The notes under the pieces are model-generated. The model saw only the letters and a list, made by a program, of their open reading frames with translations, ran no database searches and was not told the DNA's origin. From Riptortus pedestris (Eukaryota > Arthropoda > Insecta > Hemiptera > Alydidae), in the NCBI GenBank assembly GCA_019009955.1, contig CM032233.1:61178001-61242000 (forward strand): a stretch of DNA of 64,000 nt. Direction: 5' to 3'. The translations under genes were made by a program, and so were the position numbers. Positions within the stretch are counted from its first letter, which is position 1. Every line of letters starts with the position of its first letter. This document shows, piece after piece, positions 11,482 to 24,018 of the stretch.

Positions 11482-12485
11482 CTCATACAAGTTGTAAATT
11501 TGCATGAGGTTCAACTTCATTGTAATTATTCCGTTTTCGTTCCCTTTCCCCCGATTTATTAGGTGCTCTGGTAGTTAAATTATTAGAAAACAACTTAGAT
11601 TATGAAAGACAAAAACCATAATTAATAAGAGGAACAGTCGACTTATAACGGAAACGATACTTGCTTATTATTTACATTTATAGAATAATCTTATCAAGTT
11701 TATACTCTCTAGATAAGAAATAAAAATAATAAGTTTGATTTTGTCTTTTCAAGAACTAACTCGTCTAGTGATTTCCTCGATTTTTATATCCCCCCCCCCT
11801 TGTTGAAACAAGAATATAAGTAAACTAATTAATCATTAATTAATTTAATTCCATCATGGAATTGTTTTATAAAACATGGGCAGATTTCTGGGGAACGGAG
11901 TCACTGCACATACCCACATCTTAGGTATGACACTTCTACCGTCTACAATGCCTCTACTGTACTTTAGGACAGCAGGAAGTCCCAATTAAAAAGTTCACCG
12001 TGTTATGTGTGCTATAGGCGAAAGCTCCTTGAAACCTCCATTTAACGGCATTCAAGATAGGTATTATACTTTAAACTATCTTGAATGTAGGAGTGAATAC
12101 TAGAAGAGTTACCCGGAGGTTCATGAGAATTAGCTAGCTAATATCTTTCCCATATCACGCCCACTACTGCTCAACAGGTGTGTAGAGTTGTAAGCCGACC
12201 TATCTAATTCAGGATCTCTACCAAACACTTCAATACTGGTGGCTATTGTCTTCAGACGTGAATGCCTCTTTGGTTTATGGCAATCAGCTGTCCTTGACTG
12301 CGAATGTGAAGACGTGGAAAGTGCTTTGGCTCATGAACATAGCAGGAGTCACAGTATTTTTGAAGAAAGTTATGGGGCAGTGATAATTAATGAACATGCC
12401 CAAACCAAACTTACCATCAAAAGGAATATATTTTTAAATGCATTCAGTTAATTTAGGAAGTTACTCATAAATGTTATCCCTTTTG
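11481..12485. other. No gene recognised; small hairpin at 12049-12087
   Basis: Apart from a 12-bp inverted repeat (CATTCAAGATAG / CTATCTTGAATG, 15-nt loop) with weaker outer pairing (AACCTCC near 12033 and GGAGGTT near 12116), I find nothing assignable. Confidence 0.4.
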
Positions 12486-13027
12486 CTGAATTGATTTGAT
12501 GATGCAAGGTAACATTTTTGACCACATGCAGCTCGAATAAACTTCTACTACTTGGATAATGCAGGGTTTATCCCTTTACATTAACTAGTTCTTTTGAGTT
12601 GAATTCGATAGAAAACTTAAGAGGATTGGTAAATAGACCAGGTGGAGATTCCACTACCCAAGCCTCCGACAAGAATTGAACTGTTTCTAACTACTCTAGT
12701 TAAAGAATGGATTTTCGTTTCACACGACGATATCTAGTCACTTATATACTCTTCCTCATTTACTGAATCTCGAGGTCCACAGCAAGGCCAAAGGAGTTAA
12801 TACGCGCAATTAAGTGCAAACCCTGGTAATTCTTGGTAATGAAATTTAAATTAATTACCAAATTATTTTCAGATGATTTGGTTTTCCTTCAAACGTTTTA
12901 CATACAAAACTGATTTGTATTAAAACTCATGAAATCCTCTTATTTTTATTCCCTCGATTAATTTTGAAATATAATGCACTTGCTTCCTTTAATTCAATAC
13001 GCACGCACACGCAAACACTCAAACTCA

Positions 13028-13084
<57 letters not shown>

Positions 13085-13105
13085 ATACACACACACATAT
13101 ATATA
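12486..13105 (+). repeat. Dispersed repeat C, copy with modules X and Y, ending in (CA)n
   Basis: Module X (12490-12590, contains TTGACCACATGCAGCTC) and module Y (12808-12990, contains TTCTTGGTAATGAAATTTAA and CTCATGAAATCCTCTTATT) recur at 21400-21760 in the reverse order (Y then X). Module Y leads into a (CA)n tract, 13029-13079, then CACATATATATA. The family is unassigned. Confidence 0.55.
13029..13105. repeat. (CA)n grading to (CA/TA)n microsatellite
   Basis: About 50 bp of pure CA followed by ACATACACATACACACACACATATATATA. The same CA-to-TA transition occurs at the equivalent end of the second copy of repeat C (about 21620-21645). Confidence 0.85.
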
Positions 13106-13635
13106 CCTTATGTAGATCATTTGCTATTAATTAGAAAAATTAATATGGGTCCCTTTTATGCCCCGTATACCTAGGGGTACCAACCTTTTCTTTGCAGGGT
13201 GCCGCAAGGATTTATATACCTCTCATTATTATTTTATATATTCCGTTTATATTGCTTCTTTTTTTTTTGTAATACTCACTTTCAAATAAAGCATCTAAAA
13301 CGAAATTACAATAAATGAGTTAATTCCAACCCATTTCCATTAACTCAGCATTAAAAGTTATCTATCCTTACACTATTTGTTCTATTATGTATTATAAATT
13401 GAAGCAGACAACCGCATTTCTTATATGTGCTTCACAGCATACCACATTCCGCAAAAAGAATACATAACAAACTTTATGGTTTTAAAAACTTTTTATAAAA
13501 TAAATTGGATATTTTGGGTTTGGATCAGTCATAGTTCTGGATTTTATTGGCGTGGTATTCTAGATTATACATGTGTCTCTCTCCAACAATGAACGTTGCA
13601 GGAATCTTATTTATTCTGTTATCAACAAACTCGTG

Positions 13636-14917
13636 TGTATATATATATATATAAAATTGTAACCTCTGTCTGTACATTGATTTTTTTCGCGAAATTTCAC
13701 GATAACTTTTCGTTTCACATGTCATAGACACCATAACTGCATTTTGTTTCTTTCGTGTATGTTTGTTTGTTTGTTACCTTTTCACGCATAAACGGCTGAA
13801 CCGAATTTTATGAAACTTGGTATGTATATTACTACTATCCCAACTTAGACTTTAGGCTATATTAATATTCTCTAAGACAAACAGGAGTGGGGGTTATAAG
13901 GGAGGCCTGAAATTAAAAATAGCGATATTTCGTTTCCTATTGCTTTTTCAGCAAATATGCCTATAACAAAAGTTGTTTATTCTGTAATTTAGAGTAACGT
14001 TTGTTATATACACTTTTGCCGTATACGGAAGAATAAATGAGTTATACGCTAAAAACTATAGATGGAGTCACAATTTTATTTGGCACAAAAGACTCAACCG
14101 AACTAAACCAAACTCGGTATGTGAATTAGTACTAACGCCTTCCTTATAATAAGCCATACTAACATTTCTAGGGACGGGCAGGAGTGGGGGTTATAAGGAA
14201 GGCCTGAAATTAATAATAATGATTTCCTATTGGGGTTTCGGCAAATATACACATAGCAAAAGTTGTTTATTTTGTTATTTAGAGTAACTTTTGTAATTCA
14301 CACTTTTTTCGTATACCGAATTATAAATGAGATATACGCTAAAACCTATAGCGGAAGTGAACAATTTTATTTGGGACAAAAGACCCAACCGAACTAAACC
14401 AAACTCGGTATGTGAATTAGCACTAACGCCTTCCTTATAATAAGCCATACTAACATTTCTAGGGACGGGCAGGAGTGGGGGTTATAAGGGAGGCCTGAAA
14501 TTAAAAATAGTAGTATTTCGTTTCCTATTGGGGTTTCGGCAAATATGCACATGACAAAAGTAGTTCATTTTGTTATTTAGAGAAATTTGCTCAACAATTC
14601 TTTTCAATATGAACTACCAGGTACTTCACCTGGAAAAATTAATTCAAATTATAATATACTATTATAATATTTTGTCCTTAATAATTTAAATCTATGCATA
14701 ATGCACAGGAAACGGGAAATATGACAATATGGAGGACAGTGAAGTCTTACATAAAAAAATAATTTCATTAAATAATCCACAGAAACGACGGGTATTAACC
14801 CTAAAAACTTGGAAGGGTAAATGTCAAAAAATTGTGCAAAGTAAAGCCTTACCAAAAAAATACCATTACCATCCAGCCTCAAGTGAATTCCCGGGCAAAG
14901 CCGGGTATCTGAGCTAG
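13636..14917 (+). mobile_element. Family B non-autonomous Helitron, near complete
   Basis: The 5' side, after a short TA tract, reads AAAATTGTAACCTCTGTCTG. The body holds a TTTG-rich stretch and then about three tandem copies of a ~291-297-bp unit; the motif AGGAGTGGGGGTTATAAGG recurs at 13883, 14180 and 14471. The 3' end has the hairpin CCCGGGCAAAGCCGGG (one mismatch) followed 8 nt later by CTAG at 14914-14917 and a T. A 3' hairpin just upstream of CTRR, with a T in the flank, is the classic Helitron terminus. No Rep/helicase coding region is present. The exact 5' TC boundary is not clear in this copy. Confidence 0.75.
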
Positions 14918-15512
14918 TATATATATAATTGTTTTTTGAACAGTGTTGCATTCGAAGATTTATTTTTGTTCTTCCTTCTTTTCTAGCTAAACCCTTGTTC
15001 TCGTATTTCTGGTTTTTTTTCTCTTTTACTTGAATTAACTAATGAATTAAATTTAGTTTTCATGGGGGGAAGGTCCCTCAGACATGCAAAGTGACATCTG
15101 CTTTAGTCATTTACGATCAGGAGCGGGCACTACAGTGTCCTGTGAGCCTTAACGAGAATATGCACCTGGTGTGACTTTAACGGCGACACGAGTGTTTGGC
15201 TGGGAGTCTGCCAAAGACATTTATAGCAATTCCAAAATGTAAAAGGTATAGTAAAGCCTCGATTCTTGAATTATCAGTAGAATATTCACATTTCAGCATC
15301 TGTTGGTCAGGATAAATTATTGTCTCATCCAACAAACGAAGTTTCTCGTATTTTTTAATCTTAAACTAATTTATCTTGGAATAGTAATGAGCTCTTTTTA
15401 ATAATTAATATCCAATACAATAAAATAACCACATATACCGGATTGATTTAATTTTTTTTAAAATACGAATGTCTCTTGAAATATTCAAATCACTTAAGAA
15501 CTAATTAACAAC
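14918..15512. other. No feature recognised
   Basis: Includes a less AT-rich patch at about 15100-15240 that matches no repeat in the window. It could be unique host DNA. Confidence 0.4.
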
Positions 15513-15897
15513 TCTAATAGAAAGAGATTTCTAAACCTATTCACGATGGACAAACAGTTACGGAAACGGCCGCCAGAGCTCTCGGCGGAAAGTCCCAAAC
15601 ATAGCCGACTCATGCCGACCACACACAGAATAAAAATGCATATATTCAAGATACAGAATAAATGTGTAGAACAATATTTATAATAAATTTAATTTGCAAT
15701 AAGATTGAATCTATACAATTTTTCGATCGGACGCATAATAACGGAGATATGTTGAATTTTCAAAAATCCCCTCCTCTAAACCCCCCCTCCCACTGGTCCG
15801 ATTTCAGCCATTAACGAACTTGATCTTTCTTTTTATATAAAACGATTAAATTCCGAGTTTGGTAACGATCAAACAAAAATTGCGAGCGTTAACAGAG

Positions 15898-15938
<41 letters not shown>

Positions 15939-16060
15939 TGAACGGACCTCATTTTCGTCATCTCCTGGGTAGGATCGGAGGACATTTGAAGAAATTTTTC
16001 GAAACTCGCGTCATGAGTATGACCTCAATAGCTGATTTCTCTTAAGGGAAATCTGCTAAA
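15513..16060 (-). mobile_element. Family A, module I, 3' hairpin end missing
   Basis: On the minus strand it runs from CTAAAA / TTTCTCTTAAGGGAAATC at the right through a (TA)n tract (15900-15934) to the module I block with CGGCGGAAAGTCCC and TTACGGAAACGGCCG. The terminal ~60 bp with the GACGGAC end are absent. Confidence 0.7.
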
Positions 16061-18224
16061 AAAAACTTTCAAATGATTCTCTTTTTCCTTATAGGGATCT
16101 TTTACGGAGCTATGAAAACTATTTTAGCATATATACAGAAAATAGCAATACTTTATCTGACTTATTTATAAGGTACCTTTGAGTAAAATTTAAAACTTTT
16201 ATTTCATATTTATTATTATGTCGTACCTAATAGCCCCCAATTTTATAATACGCGTAGTTGTTTTATGCATAATTTACAGAGCATGTTTTCTCTAGAATTT
16301 AAACTAGTTCTTCTCAGTCCTCTTAATGGTAACAAAATACCAAATAAAGTATGATAGCCAATGTCGTTTCCTTAACAAAAGTTCTCATATCTTATCCTGT
16401 TCATTATTATGTAATTCCGTCGATGTAGTTACGGCAATTTTATTTAGATTTGAAGCTGTCATTTAGATTTATACTTCTAAATACTGTTAATACCTGAAAC
16501 ATATATTCGAAACGAAATTCATAATTTAGAATAGTTTAACGAGCAAACAGCAATAAAAGTACTGAGGAATTCATTTTGACAGACACGTTTGAAGGATTTG
16601 GCTTTTCAAGAAGCCTCTTATATATTAATGTGGATTGAAAATGAATTAAAATTGTTTGAGATGCTTGTGATTGAATAGTAAGTGGGCGAAGAGACAGACA
16701 GACAAGAATTTGAATATTTCACTCCCATCCTATTTAAATAAATTTCATGCTAACCTTACAGTTTTATTTATATACATATAGCATTTTCCGGAATTAGTAA
16801 AAGTGATAAAGGATACGGTTGCATTGGTATCCGAACATTATTATGTTTAGGAAATACTTGGTTCTTGTATTTTTTATTACTTGCTGTCGTCTAAATTCAT
16901 TACTAAGTACTTCATAACAGTAATTCATTAAATATACCAGCATTGTGACGAAACCTATGGGTTTCCCGCGTGAACATTTTTCTGCGTCCCACTAGTTTTG
17001 ATTCGGGCGTTCTCACAAAAATGATCTTATGGCTTAATTCAAATGACGCTAGAAGGCCTTTAGAATCAGAACGTACGCTTCTAGATTTATTCAATTTTTG
17101 GACAAAATACCCATGTGTTAGCTAAAGTGCTATTTGTCTCCAATTTTTGAACACATGTAATTAAGGGCTTTAAGGGCTTCCTTGCATAACTTCTATATCA
17201 CATTACATTATAAATGACAGGATATATTAATATATTGTAAAAACTTGGAAATTAAGAACATCGCAAATATTTAAATTATAATTTCTGTAATTAGGAGATT
17301 ATAGACAAACGCCAAATGCACACCATCAAACGAAGTAAATCAAGTATTTTCAATTTACTCATCATCAAAGTATCTCAACAGAATCATTTCAAAATAACTT
17401 TTTTGAACCAAAGTATTGGGTTGAAAATACATTTTACTATTTTAAGTTAACTCTTATAGTAAAGTAAAGATAGGCTAAAACTGCAAGGATTTCCCCCACT
17501 CTCAAAAGTATTACACTTCAACATTAAATACAATATACAAAATAATACAAAGACAAATTAAAGTATTTGATAAATTCACTTGACCCGGCAAACGTACAGT
17601 TTCACACGCTGATTAGCTATTCAAATTAATATTTTGTGGATAGATAAAATAATTTCGAAGGAAAGTGAATATTTTCATTGGCAAAATGGCATTCAAAGTG
17701 GATTCATTCTTTTAGTAAGAATTTTCGTAATATTTTCAAATTGCATTGATTTTAATGTTGCAACCCCTATATCTCAGTAATTTTATACGCTTTCACTGTA
17801 ATTCAGTTCAGAGCGTTTTTATTTTTCTGGTTATTTTTTCTCATATTTTATGTAGAGGAAAAAAACGAAGGTCATCAATGCACAACCTGTATAAAACTTG
17901 TATGATAATTTGTGTTTGCATCTCAAGGAGCAGAAAATAGGACAATAACATGATAAGTTTCTTTCGATTCATTCCTGAAAGTTGATATAAGACGTTGGAA
18001 AGTCACGAGCATAACGTGAGCGCTTCACCTTTCGAATATACATTTAATGTAATTCTGATGTATCATTTTCTTTTCTTTTTTGAAATCCCCACCCTATTGG
18101 GTAGATTAATTTTTACATATTAAATATTACATTCATAATACATGTGTGTTTCCTTTATTTTAGGTAATAATAATCTTAATCGCGAGTTGTCGTACATGCG
18201 TGTCCACAGAATTATTATTAAACT

Positions 18225-18225
<1 letters not shown>
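16061..18225. other. No feature recognised
   Basis: Over 2 kb of AT-rich DNA without repeats shared with the rest of the window and without a convincing coding frame. Confidence 0.5.
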
Positions 18226-18282
<57 letters not shown>

Positions 18283-18518
18283 TTGTCTGTTACCGCTCTA
18301 GCGGTAGCAATTATTGTTTAATCGTTACCAACCTCGATACTTAGTCGTTTTATGTAAAAAGAAAGATCTAGTTCGTTAACGGCTGAAATCAGACGAGGGG
18401 AGGGAGGGTTTAGAGGGGAGGAATTTGGAATATTCAAAATATATCTGTTAATATACGTCGGATCGTAAAATTGTTTAGAAACAATCTTATTGCAAATTAA
18501 ATTTACCATAAATATTGT

Positions 18519-18555
<37 letters not shown>

Positions 18556-19094
18556 CGGGTAATGAGTATTAATCGAGATATTTGGATTTTATAGATTTAC
18601 GCTTTCGGTAAACCCCCACTCCTACTATTGACATATTAATAATAAGCTGTTATATCATGAACAACTTCAATCCAAGGTTAAATACCAAATATTGTTTTCA
18701 TTGAACTTTTACTTTGTGAGATATATGAAAATATGTTGTGTTTTGTGTAAAATTTATTCTGATTCATTATAAATTGCAGCACTTGCTTTAGTAAATATTT
18801 TTCAATAAAATTAATACGTTATATTCAGATATATTTCATTAATTGTTTTCTTTCTGGTCTAGAAATGTTCTACCTACCTAGTCAAAGCTGAGAGATTGGC
18901 TGGCCAGTCTGTTTACAATTCTGACACATTCCGTTGTAAAGATTATTAACTTGTATATTGACTGAAAGATTTCTCATTACCGTTTGTATTTATTCACTTA
19001 ATATTCATGGTAGTTTTACCAGTATGTAGATGTATTTATTGTAAACCTTCGTGTGGGAAATCTTCTTAGTTTGCGCAGCCCCTGCGTGACGGAC
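18226..19094 (+). mobile_element. Family A, 5' half missing, module III
   Basis: Begins directly in a (TA)n tract (18226-18279); the 5' palindrome half is absent. The core GTCTGTTACCGCTCTAGCGGTAGC follows, then a second (TA)n (about 18521-18553) in place of TTCTATACATTTATTCTC, then the long module III (GATTCATTATAAATTGCAG, CATTACCGTTTGTATTTATTC), the 3' hairpin (GCGCAGCCCCTGCGT) and GACGGACTTT. The breakpoint exactly at the microsatellite suggests recombination or truncation there. Confidence 0.65.
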
Positions 19095-20365
19095 TTTATT
19101 TTGTCTTTTATTGCTATACGGAGGAAAAATATTTCCAGAAAAGATTCCGTTTCAGTTATTTTACGCTTCACGGTACTTAATCATTCGAATGAAATGATAA
19201 AGTCCTTTTGCTCCGGAGGATTATAGTTGCCATTTGTAATTTATATTACTTCCCAGTAATTATTTCACTCGTATTTCCCCGTGAATTATCGTACCTTTTT
19301 TAAATAGTAAAGCACGTTTGTTTTTAAAATACAAACGTCTGTGGATAAAAACAAAAGAGTTGTAATAAAAAGGAATAATAATTTCAACTTGATGAAGTTT
19401 TAAGGCACTCTCAAGGGGGAAATAAGTTAAGCACAACCTTAACATTTCCTTAGCCCTTACCCAATGGCCAGCAATCTCAGACTGATACCAACTTTCTTGG
19501 CTATTCAGTACCCCTAAACCTAAGTCATATTCTCGGAGTAGGGTCGAGTATAAAACTTTTAATAAACCCCCCTGAGTGACTCTTGCTACCTAATGCCCTT
19601 CTCTTTTACAGACGTCTCGTCTTAACGCTGGGCGTCTTGGGTAAAAAATAAACACACCCCACTACCCCCTTTAGATTGAGCTGAACAACGAGCAATAAAA
19701 TATATTTTTTAAATATATTTCTCTTATTCTCCGCTTAATTTACATTTATCTAATATTTAAGAGTATCTACAATTTTAGCTTACTACTCAAATTGCTCTAA
19801 TTTTATTTGTATAGTTATTATTATTCTTTACACTTCCTGATATTATAGGCATTATCATAAAAGATATTAAACTTTAAATTTAGGTAAAATTTGAAAATGA
19901 TTCCCAATTATGACTTCTGACGCATTCTCGCTGTCAATTAAATTTGTTTATGTTAGGCAGTTTGTATGTATATTTATGTATATATAGCCACAAAACTACC
20001 CACTTTATCAGAAGTATTTTTGAAAAACCTTTTTCTTACCGGAAATAGCAGGTACTCCAAATGAAATTGATATAATCAGTTTTTAACATACGAGCATGTA
20101 GTGTTTTAGCGATGTTCGAAAAATATCGTCAAATGTTCATGAAATTTGACGCTCTAGCGTTAGTCAACTTATGATTGGCTCTTATTTAATTCGACATTTT
20201 AACGTTTCGTATAAAACTAAAGACCAAATTGTTCTGTGGTCCAAAGTTGAGGAGATGCATACATCGAAACAAAATGTATCAATAGTTTTCAAACATCTTG
20301 AAAGGTGGTCGAAAAATAAAGATGGTCACTCAATACTACCAATATCAGAAAGAACAAATATTTGC
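19095..20365. other. No feature recognised
   Basis: AT-rich sequence. Slightly C-rich around 19450-19680 but without coding or repeat signatures that I can assign. Confidence 0.45.
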
Positions 20366-20577
20366 TTTTATTTATTAACGTCCACTTTATGCTACTATGG
20401 CTAATTGGGACGGGTTATCTACAGGTTACCACCCTTTTCTAGCCATGGTGGGACTAAGGATTTTATTTAAGAGCTCGTCACTAATTAAATTTGCCCAGGC
20501 GGGAATCGAACTCGCCACTCAAGGTTTACCAAGTGAGATTAAAGCCAACGCTTTAACTCACATGGCTAACCCAAGCA
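20366..20577 (-). mobile_element. tRNA-derived SINE with tRNA head
   Basis: On the minus strand the head reads GGGTTAGCCATGTGAG (A-box region) and GAGTTCGATTCCCGCCTGGG (B-box region), followed by the body CCACCATGGCTAGAAAAGGG and the tail ATAAATAAAAG. It is essentially full length. No clear target duplication is seen. Confidence 0.75.
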
Positions 20578-20749
20578 GGTGCGATCTTATATAGGCGCAT
20601 GTTTCAGTTTGAAACAATCCAGTCACGCAGTGTTTGCCAAAATATATTTTGCCATTAAACATCATTTCAGAAATTTCATAGTCACAGACAGCGTGAATCT
20701 TGGACTACGATTAGGCATTTGTTGCTTACTAACAGTTGTAATAGGTAGA

Positions 20750-20805
20750 ATTTATTTTGTTAACATGAAATGAATTTCATAATTTGAGTAGGGAATCACA
20801 ACAAC
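20750..20805 (+). repeat. Dispersed repeat C, module W
   Basis: GTTAACATGAAATGAATTTCATAATTTGAG recurs with substitutions at 21768-21825. The family A copy at 20806-21344 starts directly after it, apparently splitting the first unit of a local duplication. Confidence 0.4.
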
Positions 20806-21156
20806 TTGACGGGTATTGTTTATGTAACACTAGTAGAAGTGGGGGTTTACTGAAGGCTGAAAACAGAAAAATGCAAATATCTCCGTTAATACCTAAGATA
20901 GAGAATATATGTATATAGCAATATTTATAGTAAATTTAATTTTCAATAAGATTGGTTATAAACAATTTTTCAATCCGACTTATAGTAACGGAGATATTTT
21001 TAATTTTCAAAATTCCCCTCTCAAACCCCCCCCCCTCCCAATGGTCCGATTTCAGCCATTAACGAAATTTATCTTCCTTTTTACATAAAACGATTAAATA
21101 GGGAGTTTGGTAACGATCAAACAAAAATTGCGACCGCTAGAGCGTTAACAGACAGA

Positions 21157-21221
<65 letters not shown>

Positions 21222-21344
21222 TTGAACGGACCTTATTTTCGTCATCTCCTGGGTAGGATCGATGGACATGTGAGGAAATTTTTCAAAAGTCGCGTCATGA
21301 GTACGAACTCAATAGCTGATTTCCCCTAAGGCAAATCTGCTAAA
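20806..21344 (-). mobile_element. Family A, 3' end missing
   Basis: On the minus strand it runs from CTGCTAAAA-type 5' terminus (TTTAGCAGATTTGCC) through a (TA)n tract (about 21158-21214) and the core to the start of a module II/III (CTTCAGTAAACCCCCACTTC). The hairpin end is absent. Confidence 0.65.
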
Positions 21345-22000
21345 AGGATAATAAATATGAAACTACCTTTTACCTCCGAAATAAAACGCTCTATAAAATA
21401 TGCTATTAAGTGCAAAACATGGTAGTTCTTGGTAATGAAATTTAAGTTTATTACCAAATTATGTTTTGGTTTTCCTTCAAACATTATTAAAAATCATGAA
21501 ATCCTCTTATTATTATTCTCTCAATTAACATTGAAATATAATGTAATTAATTTGTTTAACTCTAATTAAATTGCCCAATTACAAAAAAATGTATACGTAA
21601 TATTTAGTCGTTCAATGCACACACACACTCACACACACATATATAGTTATTCTTAAGTGCGTCACTTTTGTTCAATTGATTTACAGATGCATGATAATAT
21701 ACTTGACCACATGCAGCTCTAATTGGCTTCTATTGGATAATAAGAGTTTTAGTACGAGCAGAATTGAGTACGTTAACATTAAATGAATTCCGTAATTTGA
21801 GTTGGGAATCACTCCAACCTGACTGATAAACAATTAGGTGGAGTTGTAAAATCAACAATATGAAGCCTATATCCCTAAACATATGTCCAGCTTGGTGTTT
21901 TTATAAATCTCTGCATAATTTAAAATTTATTAGCCTTTACAATAAAAGACTAATAAATGTGAAATTACCTTTTACTTCCCAGATAAAATGCACGATAAAA
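21345..22000 (+). repeat. Dispersed repeat C, modules Z-Y-X-W-Z
   Basis: Module Z (AAACTACCTTTTACCTCCGA) at 21355 recurs at about 21960; Y at 21400-21600, X at 21665-21750 and W at 21768-21825 match the 12.5-13.1-kb and 20.75-kb pieces. The arrangement suggests a local tandem duplication of a unit of roughly half a kilobase, permuted relative to the 12.5-kb copy. Confidence 0.45.
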
Positions 22001-22590
22001 TACGGGAGCGTAAAGATAAAAGAGGGGGTGAGAATTGTGAAAGCCAAATTGAGGATGAATAGGAAGGGGTTGGGGAGAGGGTGTTAGCAGAGGTGGGAGA
22101 GGGCCATCTGAGTAGAGTTGTACGAGGAGCTCTTTCTATCGAGCTGCTTTCCTTTTACGATCTCCGACGGCAGAGGCCGTAAAGACAACTGTCTCGATTA
22201 TCAGGAAAAATAGACGTTCCCGAGAGGAAAGATAGGAGGAGGAGGAGGAGAGAGGGTGGAAGCGTTTTCTTCTGGGTCAGTCATCAATGTTTATATTTTA
22301 TTTCCCTTTAAACCAATCGGCAGATATCAATCCTATCCGATATGACCGTCTCATCAACAACGGCTCCACTTCAACTCTTAAACTTACTTACTCTCATAAA
22401 TTCTCTTTAGTCCATTACTTCCAGTAGGTAAAATTCCAGATATTACTCCGTATTGCATCACCTACTTACTAATTCCATCAATGTTAGGGTTTTTATCAAT
22501 AACAACCATAATTTAAGTTTAGGGTCTATTCATATTTCACTTTTATAACATCTTTAACTGGTGCTTTCCTGGACCTATTAAAATACAAAA
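22001..22590. other. Purine-rich, GC-richer stretch; no gene recognised
   Basis: Positions 22000-22270 are clearly richer in G than the surroundings, with AGGAGGAGGAGGAG at about 22232. This could be unique host DNA or an exonic or regulatory patch, but I see no splice-bounded frame. Confidence 0.3.
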
Positions 22591-22888
22591 ACGTAATTTT
22601 CAACAAGATTGGTTATATACAATGTTTCGATCCGCCTCATAATAACGGATTTCGGCCATTAATAAATATTATTTTTAGTTTAGCGTGAGGCGCTTATATA
22701 TCGATTTGGATTAATGGTCAAAGAAAAATTGGGACCACTAGAGTGGTAACTAGGCAAGTATGTATAATTTTGACTTCATTTCTGTTATCTTTTACGTAAG
22801 GACGTTAGACATTTGAGTACATTTTTTGAAAATCCCGTCTTGAGTACAACCTCAACCGCTGAGTTCCCTTCAGTAAAATCGGCTAACA
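22590..22888 (-). mobile_element. Family A, diverged copy without a microsatellite
   Basis: The core blocks (GGGACCACTAGAGTGGTAAC and TTTTGACTTCATTTCTGTTA on the + strand) are joined by only GTATGTATAA, where other copies have 10-110 bp of TA. It ends in a CGGCTAA terminus. It is either an ancestral-like or a shrunken state of the repeat tract. Confidence 0.55.
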
Positions 22889-22914
22889 CGATTAGTACTC
22901 ATAATTTGTCTGAA

Positions 22915-23796
22915 CAGCCCTAACCTTATTGTATAGTTTGTTACTACGTAGATTTCCCTCGTGAAGTTTAGTAATATTTCCCTCGTGAAGAGAAATCTAC
23001 ATACTGCTAACATAACACCAGCGTTAATATTAAGTGAATAAGTACAAACGGTAATAAGAAACCTCCCGACAGGAAGCATCTGAAATGTAAACAAAACGTT
23101 CTGACAACTTCTTACAAAAAAGAAAGAAAAACAAGTACTGTAATATATCTGAATATAACCTATTAATTTTATTGAAAACTATCTACTATATCTAGTACTG
23201 TAATTTATAATGAATCAGAATAATTTTTATCTCAATCAATCAAATTTAAGTAGTCCAAAAACTTAAGAAGGGTGGGGGGGTCAACAGAACATATTTGCAA
23301 GTATCACGTATTATAAATTTCTCTTGAAAACAATAGTTGGTATTTAAGCTTCGAATGATGTGGTTTATTACATAACCGAGGATTGTTTATGTAACATGAG
23401 TAGAAGTGGGGGTTTGCTGAAGGCTGAAAAATTCAAATAACTTGGTTAATATTCAAGATAGAGAATAAATGTATATAACAATATTAATAGTACATTTAAT
23501 TTGCTATCAGATTGATTCTATACATTTCTTCGATCTGACGTATAGTAACGGAATTTTGAATTTTCAAAATTCCCCCCTCTAAACCCCACTCCCACTGTTC
23601 CGATTTCGGCCATTAACGAAATGTTTCTTCCTTTTTACATAAAAAAAATACTTGTTTGTTACCGCACTAGCGGTCGCAATTTTTGTTTGATCTTTACCAA
23701 ACTCCATATTTAATTTTTTATGTAAAAAGGAAGAAAAATTAAATATGGAGTTTGGTATAGATAAAAAAAAAATTGCGACCGCTAGAGCAAGGAGGT

Positions 23797-23883
<87 letters not shown>

Positions 23884-24018
23884 ACACACACAGTTTTGAA
23901 CGGACCTCATTTTCATCATCTCCTGGGTATGATCGATGGACATTTGAAGAAAAATTTTGAAAATCGCGTGATGAGTACGACCTCAATAGCTGATTTCCCT
24001 TAAGACAAATCTGCTAAA
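22915..24018 (-). mobile_element. Family A, long module III copy with internal inverted duplication
   Basis: The longest family A copy (about 1.1 kb). Minus-strand order: TTTAGCAGATTTGTC, core left half, (TA)n at 23800-23881, core right half, module III, degraded 3' end near 22940. Between 23654 and 23803 the right core half is present twice in inverted orientation (arms about 23654-23719 and 23733-23803), able to form a long hairpin next to the TA tract. Confidence 0.65.

Noticed and set aside
23579..23986. A 135-codon minus-strand frame as a gene
   Set aside because: Poly-(Ile-Tyr) from a TA microsatellite plus family A core sequence.
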